This document shows positions 56,864 through 64,000 of a stretch of 64,000 nt of DNA, piece by piece; the stretch's first letter is position 1, and each line of letters begins with the position of its first letter. The position numbers were made by a program, and so were the translations under genes. The notes under the pieces are model-generated. The model ran no database searches. It saw only the letters and a program-made list of their open reading frames with translations, and was not told where the DNA came from. Origin of the DNA: Galdieria sulphuraria (taxonomy: Eukaryota > Rhodophyta > Bangiophyceae > Galdieriales > Galdieriaceae). The DNA lies in the NCBI RefSeq assembly GCF_000341285.1, contig NW_005178453.1, positions 62,001-126,000 on the forward strand. Direction: 5' to 3'.

Positions 56864-57896
56864 ATGGCTTTCAATTGGACGTTATTGCTAACCAATGGTA
56901 CTTTGCAACTTGTCAAGTCAGGCACTGGAGATCGTCCAAGACAAGGCGACAAGTGTCTGGTGCAATGTAAACTGATGAATAATTTTGTCGAGGAGAAGGA
57001 CACTGAAGAAAGTGAGCAGTCACTCTTCAAGTTTTGGCTTCCGCTGGGTAGAGGTTTTGTTCGTTTTTGTCTCACCCATTCTCTGAATAAGCACTAACTG
57101 GAATTGACTTGATAGTATTCGAGAGACCTGGAACAAATAGTTTCTGACCTATATGTTGGTTCAGAATGCGTTGTACGATCGTCGGATGTTGTTGACCCAA
57201 ACAAGTCCACCATTTCTCTACATGTGAGACTCTGTTTGCATTTTTGAGTTATAACACTAAATAGTTGTATTGCAGTTGAGTTTACTTGATGTCATTCGTG
57301 GAGAAACAACCTCTGTAGAACAAAACGAAAGTAGTTGTATTTTAGAATCAGTTTCTCAGTTGAAGAACGAGGCCAAGCATTTGATGAGTAATCCTTCCGT
57401 GCAGTTGGAACAAGTAGAGAATGCATTAGACAAATATGAAGAAGCTTTCGATATGTTGTATTCTCACGCTACCGCCACAATGTTGGAAAAACAATCTTTT
57501 CGTGAAGTTATGGTTGGCTTACGTTGTAATTTGGCAATATGTTACAATAGACTGTCTAAACCTTATATGGCATGGTTACATAGTAATGCTGCTCTTAATA
57601 TGAGACCGATGGAAGTCAAAGCAGTATTTCAACGTGCCAAGGCTTATCTGCATATAGGCGACCTGTTTAATGCCTACAGAGATATTCAGATATTGGAGTC
57701 TTGTAGTTATTGTGATGATATAGCAGTGAATCGATTAAAGGCCCAAGTCGAGCAAGCAATCGATCGGCAGTCGAAACAAAATGACAGAGAGCTTCTAGAA
57801 AGTTTTCAAGTTGCTCTCAATACTCGGTCTTTTGTGATTCCTTCCCATCTCAATATTAGAGCACAGAAGGATCGTGTTTGCAACAAGTTTACATAG
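56864..57896 (+). CDS. FKBP-like/TPR co-chaperone-type protein
   Basis: Three exons: about 56864-57047, 57151-57224 and 57275-57896. The N-terminal part (QLVKSGTGDRPRQGDKCLVQ, then LYVGSECVVRSSD and LSLLDVIRGE) resembles a degenerate FKBP domain. The C-terminal part has three TPR-like helical pairs: AKHLMSNPSVQLEQVENALD, LRCNLAICYNRLSKPYMAWL and VFQRAKAYLHIGDLFNAYRD. The order FKBP then TPR matches immunophilin co-chaperones that bind Hsp90. Catalytic proline-isomerase residues are not evident. The first splice (donor CTGG|GTAGAGG) is inferred from frame and from the FKBP pattern. Confidence 0.6.
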
Positions 57897-58284
57897 ATGA
57901 CTTGGGATTCCTTGCTACAACTATCCCAAGCGAGTTTCAAATGTATAGAATGATTCGTTGTAGTAACAATTTGTAATAGTGTATTCTACAGGATATGACT
58001 TCAGACCTTGAAAGAATCGCGAATATCCTATCAACAGCTTTATCCTCATTACCAAATACAATTGTACATTATAAAGGACTTACAAAAAGCTGACGGAAAC
58101 TAGTCTTCAAAAAACATTTCTTTCTATTTTCACTCATACAGCAGTTCTAAATATGTACATCCTTACTCACAAAAGTACATCACTAGAGTTACACAAGAGA
58201 AATATCAAAATTGAATCTATATCAACTCAGGATTGACAAAGTGAATACAACAAAGATAGTCAAAGTGAGCACAGCAGAATGTTA
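57897..58284. other. Intergenic region, no gene seen
   Basis: About 390 bp of AT-rich sequence between convergent gene ends. It holds only a 32-codon plus-strand frame at 57994 (MTSDLERIANILST), too short to support as a gene. Probably two 3' untranslated regions. Confidence 0.5.
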
Positions 58285-60149
58285 TCAAGTCGATTTACGC
58301 GTCTCCTTTAAGATCATTTCCATAAATGACTGAGTAATATGGCCCCAAATCTTAAGAATAGAAGACACATTTCTCGTTAAAGTTAGTTGTGTTGCTATTT
58401 GTTCATAAAAATGCGTTATCAGACTTTCTCCTAATTCACCGCCACCACAAGCTTCGTTTTGTATTAAGAAAAACACGTTTCCATCATTTTCTATACTTGG
58501 AAACAAAAACAAAAGAGGCAATTGAATAATAGTACACTTCGCCTTGCAAATGATGTATATAACAGCATCATAATACAACTCATGATGAAGATGTGGATAC
58601 CTTCGTTCCACAGATGAGCAAGCAAATTTAAGATTTTCTGAAAAGTCAAAAATATAAGCAATCTATCCAATGAAAAGAAACCACTTCATACGCACCATAT
58701 AGTTCTTCATGGACAAACTGTTGGTCACCAGTGTCTGAAATACTTTTCAAGCTTTTCAAAATCTCCCATTGTCCACGCAACCTTCCTTCCTTCAAGGCAT
58801 TAGACTAACAAACTTGAGAAAATGAACCAACATACAAATTTGATGCTTACTTGAGACATATACTTCGTAAAACGCTGCACATAGTCTATAGTTGTTATTG
58901 CAGCTGTCTGCAACTGACAATTCCAGGGAGGCTTGTCTTTATTCAATTCATCACTGATACAACTCTCCTCATTCTCCACTTTCGAAGGGTCTACACGTTG
59001 CTTAGAGTCAACAATGCCATCACGAGACGATTTACTACTCAAAATGGAAATGACCTGTTCCTTTTCAGATGCCCAAGTTGATTGTTGATTGTTGGAAGGA
59101 TTGGTTTGCAACAAATCTGCAGTACTATTTGATGATTTTTCTTCACTTGAAAAACTTAAATGATTCGACAAGTATGATGGTTCCATTTGAAACATGCTAC
59201 GACCAAACGTTTCCACCCATTGTACAACCTCCTTCAAGAGTGGACGAAACATATGCAAAATGGTATCCATGGTCGTGTCTAGATTCATAAGAACTTCAGG
59301 TTTTATGTTTAACTCAACAAATTGATCCCTTTCAAGATCCAAAAAATGAGCAAACTGCTGAATTCGATGTTTCAATTCTTTTGGACAAACTGTATCATCT
59401 TCAATCATAGGAACTACGCCTTTTAAAAAGCGAAAGGGTATCTTGTATTTGTTCTTCAAGGCAATAAAAAAGGCCTGCGTTGAATTGGCAACTTCGAGAG
59501 AAGGATTTGAAGGTAGCACACGTTTAGAAGGACCAAGCATCTCAGACTTTGTTCTGTAAATAGTTGGATTCAATCCCGACTTGTCTCGTTCCTCATTTCG
59601 GAGAGAAACAACACTATTACAATCTGAAGAAGCCGTCGACATAATTCCTGAAGACTCAACGCTGCCATTATGATGCAAAGGAGATAGCATCAAGTTTCCG
59701 GTATCCAGCTTCCAACTTTTTTGTTCTGTGCGAGGATTTGAAAGTAACAACTTACCATTTCTATCTCTTTTGTTTGTCTTCAGGCTTCCGCTCATCGATT
59801 CCGAGGTTCCCCCTTGACTCTTCTTTGGTTCTACTGATCCAACGCTATTGTTCTCGAAAGACTTGTTGCTTGCTTTTTCTGCTTGCCTTGAAAGTTCTGA
59901 CAGTAGCTGACTATACTGACGATAAGATTTAGAGTGCAAAAAGGCATTATTTTCTTCTGCACGGACGATCCTTTCTATATACTAGCCACTGTTAACGAAG
60001 CAAGGTTAATCTTTCAATCTATGACTTACTGCACGGCTTTCTCTATTGAACAATTTGGAAAATATGCCAATCAATTGCTCAATAAAGAATTCTCTAGTGC
60101 TTCGTTCAAGTGGCCAAGAAGGTTGTAACGTGGAAGTCTCTCCGAACAT
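58285..60149 (-). CDS. Hypothetical protein, Ser/Asn-rich with helical core
   Basis: Not recognised. A start at ATG 60147-60149 (MFGETSTLQPSWPLERSTRE) gives a first exon that joins, across an intron with donor GCA|GTAAGTC, to a long exon ending about 58856. Two further exons reach the stop at 58285. The product is about 590 residues. Helical segments FFIEQLIGIFSKLFNRESRA and FLDLERDQFVELNIKPEVLM flank a large disordered Ser/Asn/Lys stretch. The C-terminus (FYEQIATQLTLTRNVSSILK) is again helical. The overall arrangement resembles a vesicle-tethering or dedicator-type helical protein, but no motif decides it. An upstream GTG/TTG frame could extend the N-terminus. Confidence 0.5.
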
Positions 60150-61040
60150 ACAAACTCCCGAAACCCAAAGCTCCCTCCTTCTTCTGTTGCCCTTAGCGCC
60201 CAAAAATTTCTCAAATCAACGTCAACGTTGTCCTTTCATAAGCAAGCTGTGTCTTGTAACTCCAGAGACTGACATAAAGAGGATAGATATTTAACTAGTA
60301 CACAAAAACAAGTGCATCTTTATCTATGATGCAAAGTTGAGCGAAGCTATAAGACTTGGAACTCGAGACCTGTCTATGTATAATTTTGCCGCATGAAATA
60401 ATGCAAATTTTATGACTTTTCTAGACGTTGAAATCGACAGGAGGAATGGTCAGAAATGGACCTCTTGCTAAATTTGGTTCATTCAAAAAAATCGCACACG
60501 TAACCTCAATTTTCTGAGGGAAATTATTCATAACCATATTTTTTGTCTGGTTTCTGTGGAAGAACAATTTTTGTGTGTTTCCTGTTTTTTACTTTTGGGT
60601 CAACTTGAACTATCACTTTCTTGTACAAACGTGGTTGAAGCCCTAGCAAGAACAGTAAGGCAAGAGGCGTCTGTGACTACGTATAACCTGGAGTCTGCTC
60701 TCGAAGTCTACAAGTCATCTTCAAAGGTTGGGGCTATTCATAACCTTGTTGGGTTAACCAATCGTTGTCGTTTAACAAAACAAGTATTTATTACTACTGT
60801 CTTGCCCTGAGTGCGCAGTGAAAGGTGTTTGTTAACTTTGGCTTCCACGCTCTACGAAACGACATTTTTCTTTTGATTTTGCAAAATCCCATTGGTCCCC
60901 ATTTTTGTTGTTGTTGGGATTGTCAACGCATCATCAAGCATTTTTCTCTCTTCAAAAGCCAAATTGACAAGGAAGGCTATCTGATTACTACTTTGCTCCT
61001 TTGAAAGTTTGTTTGAACATTCTATCTAAATATTGCTACT
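60150..61040. other. Long divergent intergenic region
   Basis: About 890 bp with no convincing gene, the longest spacer in the window. A plus-strand open frame at 60556-60810 begins with GTG and has no recognisable motif, so I do not call it. The right part is T-rich and probably includes the leader and promoter of the gene at 61041. Confidence 0.6.
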
Positions 61041-61928
61041 ATGCACCCTGGTATTGATTCCATGTCATCGAATATCAATTGCGAGAATAACCCTTTTTCT
61101 TTTTATGGCAACCCACACAAGAGTGTAATTATACATGGAAAAGAAGGTACTGAGCTCTTGAAAGAGAAGGGAGAAGATTGTAAGACTTTCGAAAACAGTC
61201 AACAATATTTTTTGTGGTGCTGTGTACAACAACAAATATATCATTATCAACTATTATCTACAGCCTTTGCATCTTATGGTTTTGAACCGCCAAGGATACC
61301 TGGAGCATTTCCTCACCACATTCCTCCTATCTTTAATGGTTCGATGAAATGTCTTAGAGATAGGGAAGTTTTCAATCAAAGCGGTTTTCTTTATGTGAAT
61401 GTATCTCCTGATACTTATCAGGAAACTAGACAAGAAGCTCCAGTGGAACAGAGAAATCAATGGAGCGAGAAATCCAAGACCACCTCGAAAAAGTCGATAT
61501 GTAAAGTACTTTTTGAATGTACCAATTCATCTTTATTGGAAAATGCTGAAAATAGATCCATCTTTTCAAAACAGGGAAGTGGATCTCATGTGGGAGAAAA
61601 TTCAAAGAATCCTTCTGAAGATAGTGGCCAATCAGGGAGACTTTCACAGAATGCTACTGCGGAACACAATGTTTTAGAGAAACATTTACAAGAAGAATAT
61701 CAAATGGCGAAGAACACTGTGAATGAATCATTTGACTCATTGAAGGAATGTAGCGCTGCATCAGTTATCAAAGGGTCGTATTTGTTATCTCAAGTTGTTC
61801 ATATTCCGGAAGACGCAATAGAGCCTGAAATACCTCCCGATTTACAAGGACCTGGTGGACATGTCTTTTTACGCATGTTAAGTAGGTCTTGGAGACAATA
61901 TAAACGCGCACTTGAACACAATGAATGA
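61041..61928 (+). CDS. Hypothetical protein, 295 residues
   Basis: Not recognised. Single exon from ATG 61041. The N-terminal half contains a Gln/Tyr/Phe-rich stretch (YFLWCCVQQQIYHYQLLSTA) and a Pro/Phe-rich loop (FEPPRIPGAFPHHIPPIFNG). The middle is Ser/Asn/Lys-rich and disordered. The end has PEIPPDLQGPGGHVFLRMLS followed by a helical basic tail. No signal peptide or membrane segment is seen. The composition could suit a regulatory or DNA-associated factor, but no domain supports it. The long upstream region sets it apart from the tightly packed neighbours. Confidence 0.55.
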   Translation: MHPGIDSMSSNINCENNPFSFYGNPHKSVIIHGKEGTELLKEKGEDCKTFENSQQYFLWCCVQQQIYHYQLLSTAFASYGFEPPRIPGAFPHHIPPIFNGSMKCLRDREVFNQSGFLYVNVSPDTYQETRQEAPVEQRNQWSEKSKTTSKKSICKVLFECTNSSLLENAENRSIFSKQGSGSHVGENSKNPSEDSGQSGRLSQNATAEHNVLEKHLQEEYQMAKNTVNESFDSLKECSAASVIKGSYLLSQVVHIPEDAIEPEIPPDLQGPGGHVFLRMLSRSWRQYKRALEHNE

Positions 61929-62094
61929 ATGAGAAAGAACTATGAAAAGATTCAGAAAAGGTGAGAAATAGAAAGTGCACATATACACTGCATTGCGTTC
62001 TTTGAGTCAGGTCTATAGTTTATTTCTTTCGAGAAAATATTAAAATATTGTTAGTCTTTTCCATATTCAAAAAGGGTAGCGACTTGTAGACTTT

Positions 62095-63938
62095 TCATAT
62101 ATCCGAAAGAGTCAAAATCTTGTCATGAACGGCTTTCAATTCCTCGTCATGACTTACTATTCTTCAACATCAGTATCCAATCCTTTTTTTGGCAATTTCA
62201 GTGTCTTACCTGTAATAAATCCAATACCTCGGAACTTTAATACTTCATATATTGCTTGTTTTGACTCGGTATCAAGATGACAAATAGCTTCATCCATTAC
62301 TATCCAACTTGGTTTGTGATAGAGCGCCCTTGCTAAGCAAAGTTTTTGTTTTTCTCCAGCTGACAGCAACAAAGCCAAGTCCGTTTGAGAATCCAATCCA
62401 CCTGTTCTATGCTGTAGATTGGATAGACCTACATATTTTAAGAGACTGGATAATTCTAATTCTTCTTCCTTTTGGGAGTTTTTTGATTTCGGATAACAAA
62501 GTTGCTCACGTAATGAACAATTGGGAGGCAAATAAGGATATTCTGGAAGGAAGTAAATTCCATGATAAGATACTTCGCTCAAGGCAGGTCGAAAAATTCT
62601 TCCTCTTAAGGGTGTCCATAAACCACGAAGACAACGAATAATGCAAGTTTTCCCTATACCTGAAGGTCCACATATCAACAATGACTCTGCTTTGGCAACT
62701 TGGAAGGATAAAGATGACAACAAAACTCTATCATCTAAAGTTTTCACTACCATATCACATACTTCAATGCGATCCCTATGCAATTCAATACATGACTCCA
62801 TCGAAGTATGGGTCAAAGTTTTCAGTTTATCCAATAACTGCGCTACCCGAGTACAAACTGGTACCAAGCTACTTAAGTTTGTTCCTCTTTGAATCAAAGT
62901 CGTAAAGCCATATAATAACGATATAAATATACCACTTGTTTGCGCAATCCATTCTGCCTTGGCAGAATCCTTCTCAAGGCTCCAGTATGACCCTTGCAAT
63001 AACACAATGCCTATGGTTATATACATGATAAGATTGGTCAGGTATCCATAACCAACTTGAACACTATTCAATCCCAATTGTCTGAAAATAATACGATACC
63101 GATTATCGACTACCGATTCCAGAGCTTCTTGTAGCCTTTGCTTTTCAAAGTTGCCATCACCTTGAAACAAGATATACTCTGCATTTCTTCTCAAATCAAT
63201 ATGGAGGAAGCGAAACCAAGCTTGAAATACTTCTTGTTGAAATATCCAAGGTGATACAACATTGACTAGCAATGTTTCTACCGCGCCAATCAAAGTCGAC
63301 CACGCATATGCAATGGCAATTCCTACAAGTCCACAACGAACCAAAGTCTGAAAAGAGTACCATAGTATATTGAGTACTGCTTCTATTAGACCACTGGAAC
63401 CCAACTGACCACCAAGAGTCTGATAAAACAACTCAAAAAGTTGTTCGATATCAGAAACAATTCTTTGATCTGGATTATCTGGAAAGTCCTTGCAATTCTG
63501 AAGAAGATAAAAGGAAAAGCTGGACAAGTATATGGACTGTATGTATTCTGTCACAGCCTTTCTAGCTCTGTTGCTCAGTACAGCTTGACAAGCTGCTCTA
63601 GATATACGAATACAGGTTATCAATATGCACCAAAACAGAAGAGTCCACAATTCACGAACAAAATTTTCCTTGTCTCCTTCCAACAAATATTGATATATTT
63701 TTCCAGGAATCAAGATAATCTGGTAACTACACAAAAGACTAATGACGATAAGTACACTCCACAATCCTAATAAATATCTATCCTTTTTGGAAACTTGAGA
63801 AAGTATAAATATTGTATACAAGTTGCGCAAAAATTGAAAACTAAAAGTAGCTTCCTTATGATATTTTCCTTCCCTATACCAGTTGATCATAGACGTTGTC
63901 TCACTTCTCGATGATAACGGTTGATAAGAGAAAGACAT
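62095..63938 (-). CDS. ABC half-transporter, ABCD4-like
   Basis: Half-size ABC protein of subfamily D. Exon 1 (63938-62210) and exon 2 (62156-62095) join across a 53-nt intron (donor ACAG|GTAAGAC), about 596 residues. The N-terminal domain has several membrane helices (LLGLWSVLIVISLLCSYQII and TLLFWCILITCIRISRAACQ). The family DxxxNPDQRI motif appears as DNPDQRIVSDIEQLF. The nucleotide-binding domain has Walker A GPSGIGKTC, signature LSAGEKQKLCLARAL, Walker B WIVMDEA and, after the splice, the H-loop VSHDEE, ending ILTLSDI. Without the intron the H-loop His would be missing. ABCD4 in animals exports cobalamin from lysosomes; substrate here is unknown. Confidence 0.88.
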
Positions 63939-64000
63939 TTAGAGGAAATGGTTTTTGATCGATAGTTGATGAGACCCATTTAATAATAATAATAATGAAC

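Noticed and set aside
60556-60810. Plus-strand open frame in the long spacer
   Set aside because: It begins with GTG, has no recognisable motif and no ATG near its beginning.
62157-62209. ABCD4-like transporter lacking its H-loop histidine
   Set aside because: The open frame to 62157 reads through an intron. Splicing at ACAG|GTAAGAC supplies VSHDEE and a normal C-terminus.
1-64000. Transposons, retroelements, viral fragments, CRISPR arrays
   Set aside because: No terminal repeats, transposase, reverse transcriptase, capsid gene or spaced repeat array was seen.

Overview
The window is nuclear DNA of a small, intron-bearing, photosynthetic eukaryote, most likely a cyanidiophycean red alga of the Galdieria type. 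That placement is inferred, not proven. Genes lie about 1.7 kb apart on average. Introns are mostly 43-70 nt with GT/GC...AG ends. Several products look plastid-directed (Tic20, dihydrodipicolinate synthase, a DUF3007 protein, a DUF1997 protein). Storage-glucan enzymes (beta-amylase, a CBM48 protein, trehalase) sit beside eukaryotic housekeeping genes (AspRS, cullin, USP12/46, FEN1, ALG8, ERH). I saw no transposon, retroelement, viral insert, CRISPR array or rRNA gene.

Layout. 1-5 kb: end of a Mn-type superoxide dismutase, the rRNA methyltransferase RRP8, FIP1, an EF-hand-like protein, and a YeeE/YedE sulfur-transport protein. 5-13 kb: an INCENP homologue that begins with a PHD finger, then the SSU-processome protein UTP22/NOL6 with many short introns. 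13-20 kb: a coiled-coil protein, class I aldolase diverging from a tagatose-3-epimerase-family enzyme, ALG8, an ADPRM-type phosphoesterase, an unknown small protein and ERH. 20-30 kb: a protein of about 2,850 residues with ASH/HYDIN-like domains, then FEN1. 30-41 kb: a YqeH/NOA1 GTPase, DapA, a DUF1997 protein, a class B J-protein, an aminotransferase-IV-like protein, an MFS carrier, a DUF3007 protein, a uS10-like protein and RCL1. 41-47 kb: beta-amylase, a membrane-anchored CBM48 protein, trehalase and Tic20. 48-64 kb: an NDUFB8-like protein, a carotenoid oxygenase, AspRS, tRNA-Arg(CCT), a cullin, USP12/46, an FKBP/TPR protein, two unknown proteins and an ABCD4-like transporter.

How the genes relate. 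There is no single operon-like pathway, but some groupings stand out. RRP8, UTP22 and RCL1 all serve rRNA maturation. Beta-amylase, the CBM48 protein and trehalase occupy 5.6 kb and all concern alpha-glucans. Aldolase and the ketose-epimerase-like enzyme share a 153-bp divergent promoter. Spacing is extreme: five same-strand neighbours are 3-55 nt apart, and two convergent pairs overlap in their coding ends.

The most notable observation is the PHD-finger INCENP, which suggests a chromosomal passenger complex that reads histone tails through INCENP itself. Next are the giant ASH-domain protein in a lineage without flagella, the membrane-anchored starch-binding protein, and the 3-nt gap between AspRS and the carotenoid oxygenase.
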